Origin: Clostridiales bacterium
Lineage (GTDB): Bacteria > Bacillota > Clostridia > Lachnospirales > WQUN01
Direction of reading: 5' to 3'
Length of the DNA: 5,380 nucleotides
NCBI GenBank assembly: GCA_031273705.1
Contig: JAISRJ010000250.1
Location: 1 to 5,380 of the forward strand
The translations under genes and the position numbers were made by a program. Positions 1 to 4,819 of the stretch are shown here, piece after piece (position 1 is the first letter of the stretch; each line of letters begins with the position of its first letter). The notes beneath the pieces were generated by a model. It did not search any database. It worked only from the letters and a program-made list of their open reading frames with translations, and had not been told where the DNA came from.

Positions 1-1066
1 GCGGTTTTATAATTAAAGAGCCAAGCGAGGCATTAAACGCCTTTTTACCCATGAGCTTCTCAAGATCACCGATGCCCTTGAGCTTTTTATTGTATATTTT
101 CTCCGGAGGATACAATGCCTCCAGAGTTTCAACCGCCGCGGTCTCATCGCTAATTATGCGGTTGCTTCTGCCCTCCACCAGTTTCCAGCCCTCATATTGT
201 GTCCCTGAAATAGCTTGTTCCAGCGCATACGCCGCCACATTTTCAGCCCAATTTTTCAAGTTTTCAGAGACTTTTAATATGTCGCCAATCTCTTCATCCG
301 ATAAAAGCGGTCCCTGCTTAAACTCGTACTGTGCTAAACGAAGATTTTCCTCGGCGCGTGCCCGGCATATCGCTTTTGCGCGGCAAAATCGGCAATGACC
401 GCCCGCTTTATAATCCCCAGCTCCGTCATAGGCGAGAGCGGCCTTAACTTTTAACTCCGTTTCAGCCCATTCGCGCAGGTCTTCAACCGGCAAATCCCAA
501 GTGGATATATTGTCAAGCCGAGGCTGATAAATAGTCATATTTACTGTGTGTATGTCGTATAAAAAGTCGTATTTCTCCAGCGCTCCCAACGCGTAAATCA
601 TCATTTGTTTATTGTTTTCGGCATCAACGGGAACGCCTTGACCATATTTCAGGTCAATGACCTGCATAATTCCGTCGCCGATAATAACAACATCGCTTGT
701 TCCAAAGCTGTCGGGTATGTATTTTCTAAGATCAAATTTCACCTCGGTTTCTATCACCGCATCGCCCGTTCTTGCTTTAGCCGTCGCGAAGCATTCAGCT
801 ACATATTGGCTGTAGGCATCTATGTAACCATGCATTTCAGAATTGTAGTATTGACTATGACCTATCTGCCCAAGAACGGTTGCAAAATCTTCACCAATTA
901 AGGTTCCTACGGAATATTTGCATAACGCATCAGCGAGGGAGTGAGCTAAAAGGCCTTCTTCCGCATAAACACTTGTCGTATTCTCAAACTTAGTTTCCAG
1001 CCGCGCGGAGGGCGGGCAAGTCATCCAGCGCGATGCCGCAGAGGGGGATAATAAAGCGTGCGCCAT
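1..1066 (-). CDS. DUF2800-type RecB/Cas4-like PD-(D/E)XK nuclease (3' end cut by window)
   Basis: I read 355 codons without a stop from the ATG at 1066 to the window edge, so the C-terminus is missing. The N-terminus MAHALLSPSAASRW is typical of the phage DUF2800 family. RecB-type nuclease landmarks appear in order: EEGLLAH near residues 36-42 (motif with His42), GTSDVVI with Asp125, VIDLKYG with Asp138 and Lys140, and QMMIYAL with Gln154 and Tyr158. Cys17 plus Cys225, Cys228 and Cys234 (CRFCRAKAIC) match the four-cysteine Fe-S arrangement of Cas4/AddB nucleases. The protein probably trims or processes DNA during phage replication or recombination; that role is inferred from family and context. 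It starts 3 bases after the preceding gene's stop, with GGAGG about 11 bases upstream, so it is probably co-transcribed with it. In related phages this gene is usually followed by DUF2815 and DNA polymerase genes, which would lie to the left of this window. It is not Cas4 itself: no CRISPR locus is present. Confidence 0.9.
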   Translation of the reverse strand, partial: MAHALLSPSAASRWMTCPPSARLETKFENTTSVYAEEGLLAHSLADALCKYSVGTLIGEDFATVLGQIGHSQYYNSEMHGYIDAYSQYVAECFATAKARTGDAVIETEVKFDLRKYIPDSFGTSDVVIIGDGIMQVIDLKYGQGVPVDAENNKQMMIYALGALEKYDFLYDIHTVNMTIYQPRLDNISTWDLPVEDLREWAETELKVKAALAYDGAGDYKAGGHCRFCRAKAICRARAEENLRLAQYEFKQGPLLSDEEIGDILKVSENLKNWAENVAAYALEQAISGTQYEGWKLVEGRSNRIISDETAAVETLEALYPPEKIYNKKLKGIGDLEKLMGKKAFNASLGSLIIKP

Positions 1067-1069
1067 TTT

Positions 1070-1483
1070 TTATATGGCCTCCAGTTCAGCCATAATTGAC
1101 TCCCGTTCCTCCGGGGGCACCTGTGTTACCTTTGCATAGCCGTGAGCGGTCAACACGGCTTTCACCTTTTCCTTGTTGGCAGCGCTTACCCGGCTCTTAT
1201 CGCCTATGGTTTTCCGGAATGTTTCCAGCGAGATAGTTTCTGCTTGTGTGGCTTGCGAAACTTGCGCTTGTGGGATTTCCACCTGTGGGATTTCCACCTG
1301 TGGAATTTCCACCTGTGGAATTTCTGCTTTCGGAACCTCCGCTTTCGGAATTTGTGGCTCAAGTGCAACCTGCCCCGCAGCGGCTGGTATTGGGGGCTGA
1401 ATGTTTGATGCGTATGCGACGGCTAAAGCATTGATCGCGTTTAGTAGCGCCGGTGTCGCGTCAAGTTTGATTGTTATTTCCAT
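1070..1483 (-). CDS. Phage protein with pentapeptide-repeat linker, unknown function
   Basis: The product is 137 residues. I chose the ATG at 1483 because GAGGAG sits about 10 bases upstream; a longer reading to 1525 lacks such a site. The N-terminal ~25 residues (MEITIKLDATPALLNAINAL) look like a small folded or helical segment. Residues ~46-80 are a tandem run of five-residue units of the form P-Q/K-V/A-E-I/V. The C-terminal ~50 residues are charged and helical (SLETFRKTIGDKSRVSAANK, then an HGYAKVTQVPPEER stretch). This C-terminal pattern recalls small helical modules seen at the ends of several phage early proteins, but I cannot name the family. It lies directly before the nuclease, so it may be an accessory DNA-binding or partner protein; that is inference. 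Confidence 0.8.
   Translation of the reverse strand: MEITIKLDATPALLNAINALAVAYASNIQPPIPAAAGQVALEPQIPKAEVPKAEIPQVEIPQVEIPQVEIPQAQVSQATQAETISLETFRKTIGDKSRVSAANKEKVKAVLTAHGYAKVTQVPPEERESIMAELEAI
1257..1361 (-). repeat. 15-bp tandem repeat coding for a PQVEI pentapeptide array
   Basis: Units of 15 bases follow one another in frame. On the plus strand, 1272-1286 and 1287-1301 are identical (gggatttccacctgt), 1302-1316 differs by one base, and 1317-1331, 1332-1346, 1347-1361 and 1257-1271 are degenerate. The near-identical central copies and diverged flanks indicate slippage-driven expansion. Each unit encodes a proline-spaced, acidic/hydrophobic pentapeptide, so it serves as an extended linker. 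Confidence 0.9.
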
Positions 1484-1613
1484 CTTTGATTTTCTCCTCA
1501 TATTTAGAAATTTTGTTCCGATCATCGCGCTCTTGGATAATGAACAGTCTGCCGCATTTTGGGCAAAAGTTTATAGGTTCGTTTGTATAATCCGCATTAG
1601 CCGTAAACCACAT
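1461..1613 (-). CDS. Possible 50-residue zinc-knuckle protein
   Basis: A short open frame starting at ATG 1613 gives MWFTANADYTNEPINFCPKC and then GRLFIIQERDD, ending NNNQT. The INFCPKCGRLF motif resembles the C-terminal CxxCG half of small phage zinc-ribbon proteins. It overlaps the start of the next gene by 23 bases, the kind of packing seen in phage operons. Against it, there is no ribosome binding site before the ATG and only one CxxC pair. Its first residues are also the tail of a TnpB-like relic described separately. It may be a fusion scar rather than a working gene; translation is uncertain. Confidence 0.3.
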   Translation of the reverse strand: MWFTANADYTNEPINFCPKCGRLFIIQERDDRNKISKYEEKIKDGNNNQT

Positions 1614-1708
1614 TTCAAGCAAAGGGAATAGTTTTGCCTTGTGCGGTTATTCTTTTCTGTGTGACCACATTGAGAGGAAATAACCGGTATTTCCCTACCA
1701 CTGGTTAT
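1569..1708 (-). pseudogene. TnpB (IS200/IS605-type) C-terminal zinc-ribbon remnant, frameshifted
   Basis: Reading minus from 1708 without a start codon gives GREIPVISSQCGHTEKNNR, then TRQNYSLCLKCG. Shifting one base at 1607 continues as FTANADYTNEPIN. This matches the order of conserved TnpB/OrfB features: GRE, a TSQ-like turn, CGH-x-x-KNR, Q-x-x-F, CxxCG, then NAD. The second cysteine pair (CLKCG) is intact, while the first pair has lost its first cysteine. One T missing from GGTTTTACG would explain the frame change exactly. The upstream RuvC portion is absent, since the thioredoxin gene ends at 1714. I therefore read this as a ~140-base scar of an insertion element, not a gene. The alternative is a diverged phage zinc-ribbon gene. 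Confidence 0.6.
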
Positions 1709-1713
1709 CTATG

Positions 1714-1986
1714 TCAGCAGTGTGTTTCAATCTCCTTAATCGCTTCCCGCAAATCTTCTTTGCTCATAAAGTGATATTCACAGCGCATAATTTCGGCGTC
1801 TTGCAGAAATATTACAGTTGGGACGCATTGGACATAATACTTATTTGCTACATCGGGGTTTTCATAAGCATTGATTTTTTCGACATTTACGCGCCCTGCG
1901 TACTCTTCCGCGATTTCGTCCAATATAGGAGAAAGCCTTTTGCAGGGTTCGCACCAATCGGTATAAAATTCCATGATAGTTATCAT
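1714..1986 (-). CDS. Thioredoxin-like protein
   Basis: The product is 90 residues with the redox motif W11-C12-E-P-C15-K16 and the cis-proline motif C-V-P-T near Pro56, both placed as in thioredoxins. Strands and helices follow the usual order (MITIMEFYTDWCEPCK, then KINAYENPDVANKY). It lacks the first strand/helix of the ~105-residue housekeeping thioredoxin, which is common in phage-encoded forms. WCEPC replaces the usual WCGPC, which may shift redox potential or partners. It should reduce disulfides in the cytoplasm, or act as an accessory factor to a phage enzyme, as host thioredoxin does for T7 polymerase; the latter is inference. I chose ATG 1986, with AGGAGG 8 bases upstream; a GTG at 1989 is possible but closer to the site. 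Confidence 0.9.
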   Translation of the reverse strand: MITIMEFYTDWCEPCKRLSPILDEIAEEYAGRVNVEKINAYENPDVANKYYVQCVPTVIFLQDAEIMRCEYHFMSKEDLREAIKEIETHC

Positions 1987-2027
1987 CACTTATTCCTCCT
2001 TCACTGATATTCTCTTACATCTTTTCT

Positions 2028-2063
2028 GCGCGGCCACCGGCTATTAAGCAGCGGCAACCGCGC
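2028..2063. repeat. GC-rich inverted repeat between BRO-N remnant and thioredoxin
   Basis: GCGCGG (2028-2033) and CCGCGC (2058-2063) are complementary, with a further CCG/CGG pair inside after a 3-base mismatch. On neither strand is it followed by a clean T-run, so it is a weak terminator candidate at best. It may be an RNA structure or a junction relic. Confidence 0.35.
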
Positions 2064-2083
2064 CTTTGTCTTTGGTTTGCAGC

Positions 2084-2225
2084 CTACCATCGGATATTAT
2101 GTTGGCTTTGACATAAGTACCGGCAATGGTGCGATATTGCATCGTGGGGCTTTGCGTATCCAAGTTTTTCCGCGCAAAGGGGTGACAGTTTCAGCAGAAT
2201 CCTTAAAAATCTGTAGTTCTTGCAT
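2084..2225 (-). pseudogene. BRO-N-type phage antirepressor remnant, deleted and frameshifted
   Basis: From ATG 2225 the reading is MQELQIFKDS, which matches the opening strand of BRO-N antirepressor domains (typically xELQIFKNxEFGxVR). The frame then goes out of register. One base over, from about 2179, it reads LCAEKLGYAKPHDAISHHCR followed by Y, the conserved LGYxxPxxAIxxHC core of the same domain, and stops at 2084. Roughly 15-20 residues normally lying between these blocks are missing, as is all of the C-terminal part. A further shift after HCRY would give YVKANIISDG and a stop at 2044, suggesting more decay. BRO-N proteins bind DNA and in phages relieve repression; this copy should not be functional. 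The 63-residue open frame 2097-2288 passes through the same DNA and is probably fortuitous. Confidence 0.65.
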
Positions 2226-2248
2226 CTTTATAACCCATTTTTTTTCGC

Positions 2249-2755
2249 TTATAGGGGCTTTCTTTTTTGCTTTTCCCAAGTCCGCCATAACCGGCAGTTT
2301 AGCATTTCACTAATTTTATCAGCCGTATCCTGTTCTTCGACCGCTAAACGGTATGCTGGCAGTATCGCCGTTAGCTTGCCGCTCTCGTATATAATAAACT
2401 CGCCGCCGTCCGTTACTTGCTGAAATGATCTAAATTCAGCACGCGGAAACAACGTCGGGAATTTATCCAACAGCGCCGCCGTGGCATTGCCGCACATTAA
2501 TAGACTTTTGACGTTGTATATGACTCCATTTAAATGCCATATCAGCGGATATTTCGTGTCTAGATGGTAACGAATAGCTTCCGTGAGCTTTATATCTATA
2601 GCTCCGTCGTACCAACGGCGGTGGGCTATCTTATCCGCACTTGACAGCCTAATAATCATAGCGCCATCTGACAGCCATAAGCTGCCATCAGCAAAGCATG
2701 TTCTAAGCCGTGCGCCGGATTTCTCCATCAACTTGATCGCCGCGCCCTCTCTCAT
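2249..2755 (-). CDS. Hypothetical phage protein, 168 residues
   Basis: I do not recognise this protein. The start ATG at 2755 overlaps the TGA of the upstream gene as ATGA, which argues for translational coupling and for this start over the internal Met10. It is a soluble mixed alpha/beta sequence with no signal peptide or membrane segment. There are several short hydrophobic strands (GSLWLSDGAMIIRL, GEFIIYESGKLTAILPAY), a tryptophan/tyrosine-rich middle (RRWYDG, YPLIWHLNGVIYN) and a basic tail (WEKQKRKPL). Cysteines are scattered, not paired as a zinc site. Its position between an XRE regulator and DNA-processing genes suggests an early phage function, but nothing in the sequence assigns one. 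Confidence 0.75.
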   Translation of the reverse strand: MREGAAIKLMEKSGARLRTCFADGSLWLSDGAMIIRLSSADKIAHRRWYDGAIDIKLTEAIRYHLDTKYPLIWHLNGVIYNVKSLLMCGNATAALLDKFPTLFPRAEFRSFQQVTDGGEFIIYESGKLTAILPAYRLAVEEQDTADKISEMLNCRLWRTWEKQKRKPL

Positions 2756-3048
2756 TCCACACCAGCGATTTCGTACATAAGCAAAGCGTATCTGTCATAA
2801 TCGCTGGTATACATGCCTTGATTGTGGGATATGCAGTATTGTAGGGCGATAATTTTGATACCGGGCTTACTACACATAAAATCGTTTATCTGTTTTTCTA
2901 AAGTATCTTCAAATAGTCGATTAGTGTAATGAAATTCTTTCGCCCTTTGTACGCCTCGCATGGCGGACTTAACCATCCCGCTGTATTTGATAATGTCTAG
3001 TACATCTTGCGTGTCAAAATCTTTTGTGCAAGGCGTTGTTGCTGTCAT
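2752..3048 (-). CDS. Hypothetical small phage protein, 98 residues
   Basis: I do not recognise this protein. A perfect AGGAGG lies 6 bases before ATG 3048; ATG 3051 immediately ahead is only 3 bases from it and so less likely. The sequence is soluble and mostly helical: TQDVLDIIKYSGMVKSAMRG, a basic RAKEFHYTNRLFEDTLEKQI stretch, then a C-terminal tyrosine-rich TSDYDRYALLMYEIAG. It has no obvious catalytic motif, metal site, signal peptide or membrane segment. It follows the XRE regulator by 18 bases and overlaps the next gene by 4, so the three genes are almost certainly one transcript. Confidence 0.78.
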   Translation of the reverse strand: MTATTPCTKDFDTQDVLDIIKYSGMVKSAMRGVQRAKEFHYTNRLFEDTLEKQINDFMCSKPGIKIIALQYCISHNQGMYTSDYDRYALLMYEIAGVE

Positions 3049-3066
3049 CATAAACCTCCTGATTTT

Positions 3067-3360
3067 TTAGTTCTCCCTGTACCCGGGCGGGATAAGCTTT
3101 TGTTCTACCATGCTGTACCAGTGCTTGCACTTTTGGCATTGTGTCGCACCCTGCTGATCATGGATTAGTAGTTCGAATGCTTCGATATTTAATGCTTTGG
3201 CAATTTTTCCGACCGTATCTACCCTTGGGTGACACCGACCATCCAAGATATTGCGAGTACCGGTAATTGACAGCCCTGCCATGCTGGCTAAATCTTTAAT
3301 GGTCAATTTTTGTTCGGCTTGTCTCAATGCAACCTTTTTCAAGTCGATATTTAATCTCAA
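3067..3360 (-). CDS. XRE-family helix-turn-helix regulator with CxxC tail (TTG start)
   Basis: The product is 97 residues. I chose the TTG at 3360 because AAGGAGG lies 8 bases upstream and the XRE fold begins right after it. A longer open frame to 3519 would run back through the promoter and has no ribosome site. Residues 19-65 form a Cro/CI-type domain: LTIKDLASMAGLS with the recognition helix around SITGTRNILDG, then RVDTVGKIAKALNIEAFELL. The C-terminal tail has C75-x2-C78-x-H80 (CQKCKHW), which could bind metal or serve as a redox/dimer contact. It is the first gene of the leftward operon, downstream of two promoters and a spaced direct repeat, so it probably regulates its own operon. A Cro-like or ICE-type repressor role is inference. 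Confidence 0.88.
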   Translation of the reverse strand: MRLNIDLKKVALRQAEQKLTIKDLASMAGLSITGTRNILDGRCHPRVDTVGKIAKALNIEAFELLIHDQQGATQCQKCKHWYSMVEQKLIPPGYREN

Positions 3361-3459
3361 ATTATTCACCTCCTTATTTTCATTTGTGATAGTTAAAGTG
3401 CATAAATTCTTGCCAGCGCTGCGTGGTGACAGACGGTGACGGTCTTGTATAAAACCTCT

Positions 3460-3488
3460 CTTATAAGTATTTTTATAAAAGTTGCCAA
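3460..3488 (-). promoter_or_regulatory. Leftward promoter P1 of the XRE operon
   Basis: The minus strand reads TTGGCA (3488-3483), a 17-base spacer, then TATAAG (3465-3460). Each hexamer matches the SigA consensus at five of six positions. Transcription would begin near 3453, about 93 bases before the TTG start of the XRE gene. Confidence 0.65.
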
Positions 3489-3588
3489 TAGTAAGTTTAT
3501 ACTTTGTCCGTCCCTCCACGCCGCGCTCTATTTAGTTGAATTTACTAGCTTTTAAGCATTTTTTTTGTGTTATGTTGGCTTCGGTTTA

Positions 3589-3617
3589 ATTATATCAGCA
3601 ATTGTTAATTAAGTCGA
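3589..3617 (-). promoter_or_regulatory. Leftward promoter P2, extended -10 type
   Basis: The minus strand has a perfect TATAAT (3594-3589) preceded by TG in the extended -10 position, and a weaker TCGACT -35 (3617-3612) at 17-base spacing. It lies upstream of P1 and would give a longer leader. A CAATTG-centred direct repeat overlaps its -35, which makes it the better candidate for repression. Confidence 0.5.
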
Positions 3618-3649
3618 TAATAATATTAGCAATTGATTAATAATCGTAT
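3595..3649. repeat. Spaced direct repeat, candidate operator
   Basis: AGCAATTG occurs at 3597-3604 and again at 3628-3635, and the similarity continues on the right (TTAATTAAGTCG against ATTAATAATCG). The 31-base spacing is close to three helical turns, placing both copies on the same DNA face. Each copy contains the palindrome CAATTG. The copies flank the -35 of promoter P2, so they could bind the XRE protein encoded just downstream. The rest of the 3361-3715 gap is AT-rich leader with no gene that I can see. Confidence 0.45.
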
Positions 3650-3672
3650 GACAAACAAATATAAATAAAGAC

Positions 3673-3706
3673 AAAAAATCCGACCGATTTTAGGCAGTTG
3701 GATTTT
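3673..3706 (-). terminator. Intrinsic terminator after the SH3-like gene
   Basis: On the minus strand AAAATCC (3706-3700) pairs with GGATTTT starting at 3681. An imperfect inner stem (ACTG against GGT) lies between, and the hairpin is followed by TTTTTT and TCTTTAT. It starts 10 bases after the stop at 3716 and separates the SH3-like gene from the XRE operon. Confidence 0.6.
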
Positions 3707-3715
3707 CCGTGAAAC

Positions 3716-4471
3716 TTATTGGATGCTCCTAAATTCGGTATTACTGCCCATAGTAAAATCTAACTGTAGCCAGTATCCGCCGTTATGCTCAACCCATTTA
3801 CCTGTTTTTGGGTCCTTATAGGTGTATGCTGAAATTTTGTCGTAGCCTTTTTCGCCAGTGGCTGACTCTTTCAGTCCTACTGTAGCACCTTTTTCTAATG
3901 CACCTATGCGCTCTCCATATGAATCGAAAATAGCGGTTTTTCGTTCTATCCTAAACACCATGAACCGTGCATGGGACGTTGGATGTATAGTCCAATACGA
4001 TGCTCGCGTTGTGGAATCCAAGTCCTTCCCGCCCCTATAATCCGTGTAGTATTTCTGCTGCGATACCCAGTTGTGATACTCTGCGCCATTGGTTGTTATC
4101 CTGTGCCTGTCAATATACCCCCAAATTGTATCGGCTGAATACTCAACTTTCCCCTTCGCAGTGATGCTTTTTTTCGTCTGATAAATAACCACTTCATAAT
4201 AGGTGTCGCTCTCTAGGCGGGGTTTCCTTTGGATATAGCAATCTTTATAATTGATATATCCGACTACTTTGCCACCAGCAGTCTTACGGGTTCTAAGAAC
4301 GGATGGGACTACCTTTTCATAAACAGGTATTTCGCCCTTGTACATTGAAATCATGGCATAGTTGCCAAATTCCGGTTCTACTACGACTTGTTTATACTCA
4401 ACCGCATTAGCGGTAGCCGCGGTAGACATGATTGACAATACCGCCATAATTGTTGCTAAAAACTTTTTCAT
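3716..4471 (-). CDS. Secreted SH3-like protein (complete paralogue)
   Basis: The product is 251 residues. I chose ATG 4471 because GGAGG lies 5 bases upstream and a signal peptide follows at once: MKKFLATIMAVLSIMSTAAT with likely cleavage after ANA at residue 23. The exported part is beta-rich with turns like bacterial SH3-type repeats: VLRTRKTAGGKVVGYIN (59-73), TIWGYIDRHR (115-124), then QQKYYTDYRGGKDL, GALEKGATVGL and a closing GGYWLQLDF. Such proteins usually bind cell-wall material or act at the cell surface, but I see no catalytic domain, LPXTG or membrane anchor. It is closely related to the partial gene at 4899-5380: the blocks WGYIDR, QKY-x-TDY-x-GGK, GYWL-x-x-DF and the final IQ are shared. 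Its long leader overlaps a predicted rightward RNA. The exact function is unknown. Confidence 0.82.
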   Translation of the reverse strand: MKKFLATIMAVLSIMSTAATANAVEYKQVVVEPEFGNYAMISMYKGEIPVYEKVVPSVLRTRKTAGGKVVGYINYKDCYIQRKPRLESDTYYEVVIYQTKKSITAKGKVEYSADTIWGYIDRHRITTNGAEYHNWVSQQKYYTDYRGGKDLDSTTRASYWTIHPTSHARFMVFRIERKTAIFDSYGERIGALEKGATVGLKESATGEKGYDKISAYTYKDPKTGKWVEHNGGYWLQLDFTMGSNTEFRSIQ

Positions 4472-4509
4472 GATAACCTCCATCATCGTTGTTGTTTTCG
4501 ACGGGTGAC

Positions 4510-4590
4510 TATCATGGGTAGATCAAAACTTGACAACTCTAAATTAAAGAGCTATTATTTTTCATGGATGGTCTTGATCTATCCATGATA
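4510..4590. repeat. 17-bp inverted repeat flanking a rightward promoter
   Basis: TATCATGGGTAGATCAA (4510-4526) and TTGATCTATCCATGATA (4574-4590) are complementary except for one G:T pair. The rightward promoter 4530-4558 lies entirely between the arms. A competing pairing joins CATGGAT (4563-4569) with ATCCATG (4581-4587), so the right arm can form only one of two hairpins. The arms could be paired operators, or in the leftward SH3 leader RNA a large stem-loop. Confidence 0.8.
4530..4558 (+). promoter_or_regulatory. Strong rightward promoter with no annotated gene behind it
   Basis: TTGACA (4530-4535), a 17-base spacer and TATTAT (4553-4558): a perfect -35 and a five-of-six -10. Transcription would start near 4565 and run right, away from the SH3-like gene, into a hairpin-rich stretch that ends in an intrinsic terminator. 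Confidence 0.7.
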
Positions 4591-4593
4591 CAT

Positions 4594-4649
4594 GGTTATG
4601 GGAGGCAAGACGTTTATTTGCGGTAAACTCCTTGCCAGTTCCCGTAACC
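4594..4649 (+). repeat. Long rod-like hairpin (10 + 6 + 5 pairs)
   Basis: GGTTATGGGA (4594-4603) pairs with TCCCGTAACC (4640-4649), GGCAAG (4604-4609) with CTTGCC (4631-4636) and GTTTA (4612-4616) with TAAAC (4624-4628). There is a 3-base bulge (AGT), a 2x2 internal loop and a 7-base loop TTTGCGG. The one imperfect pair is U:G in the plus RNA. The loop begins UUUG, fitting the YUNR U-turn typical of antisense RNA recognition loops. Confidence 0.8.
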
Positions 4650-4753
4650 GGACTGCCCTCCTTTTAAATTGGATTTCAGCATTTTGTGTATGTTTCTTGT
4701 TGATAATACCAGTGTATTCTAATTGGTATAAAATATCAACTGTTTTTATCTAA
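4598..4753 (+). CDS. Possible 51-residue membrane peptide inside the structured RNA
   Basis: From ATG 4598 (or ATG 4592, in frame) the frame reads MGGKTFICGKLLASSRNR, then a hydrophobic segment TALLLNWISAFCVCFLLIIP, then VYSNWYKISTVFI and a stop. A short basic head plus one membrane span is the layout of type I toxins of the Fst/TxpA kind. However, there is no ribosome binding site before either ATG, and the start lies in the stem of a strong hairpin. AT-rich DNA also often gives hydrophobic frames by chance. I list it because it lies downstream of a strong promoter. Confidence 0.2.
   Translation: MGGKTFICGKLLASSRNRTALLLNWISAFCVCFLLIIPVYSNWYKISTVFI
4711..4739 (-). promoter_or_regulatory. Probable promoter of the complete SH3-like gene
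   Basis: The minus strand reads TTGATA (4739-4734), 17 bases, TACACT (4716-4711): five and four matches to consensus. Transcription from near 4705 would give a leader of about 235 bases before ATG 4471, containing the rod hairpin and the 17-bp inverted repeat. The promoter itself sits in an inverted repeat (4699-4740). Confidence 0.45.
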
Positions 4754-4768
4754 TCCGTATAAACAATC

Positions 4769-4807
4769 GTGCGACAATATAATCCAAAATAAGCGGAATT
4801 GTCGTAT
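4769..4807 (+). repeat. Stem-loop upstream of the rightward terminator
   Basis: GTGCGACAAT (4769-4778) pairs with ATTGTCGTAT (4798-4807) across a 19-base loop. Two of the ten pairs are G:U in the plus-strand RNA and would be mismatches on the other strand. Confidence 0.55.
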
Positions 4808-4819
4808 TTAGGCATAACT

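Noticed and set aside
51..901. Plus-strand open frames over the left end
   Set aside because: They lie opposite the DUF2800 nuclease, whose minus-strand reading has all family motifs through the whole stretch.
1257..1361. Replication-origin iterons or a CRISPR array
   Set aside because: Units are 15 bases, contiguous, in frame and without spacers; a repetitive protein linker is the simpler account.
1142..1434. Three plus-strand open frames with repeated GISTCG/FHLWN/PPVGF segments
   Set aside because: They are shadows of the 15-bp repeat in the minus-strand gene, which has a ribosome site and fits the operon.
2097..2288. 63-residue minus-strand open frame
   Set aside because: It overlaps the end of the 168-residue gene, has no ribosome binding site, and crosses the BRO-N remnant whose conserved core is in another frame.
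3423..3443. Repeated GGTGAC in the XRE leader as an operator
   Set aside because: Only six to seven bases repeat once; too short to separate from chance.
3361..3519. N-terminal extension of the XRE gene back to a GTG at 3519
   Set aside because: It runs through promoter P1, has no ribosome binding site, and the TTG at 3360 has a perfect AAGGAGG at 8 bases right before the conserved fold.
4614..4682. Minus-strand 22-codon frame MLKSNLKGG followed by QSGYGNWQGVYRK, resembling a double-glycine peptide
   Set aside because: There is no ribosome binding site before the ATG, the leader is too short for a double-glycine export signal, and the DNA is explained by the hairpin. It remains a remote possibility as a leader peptide.
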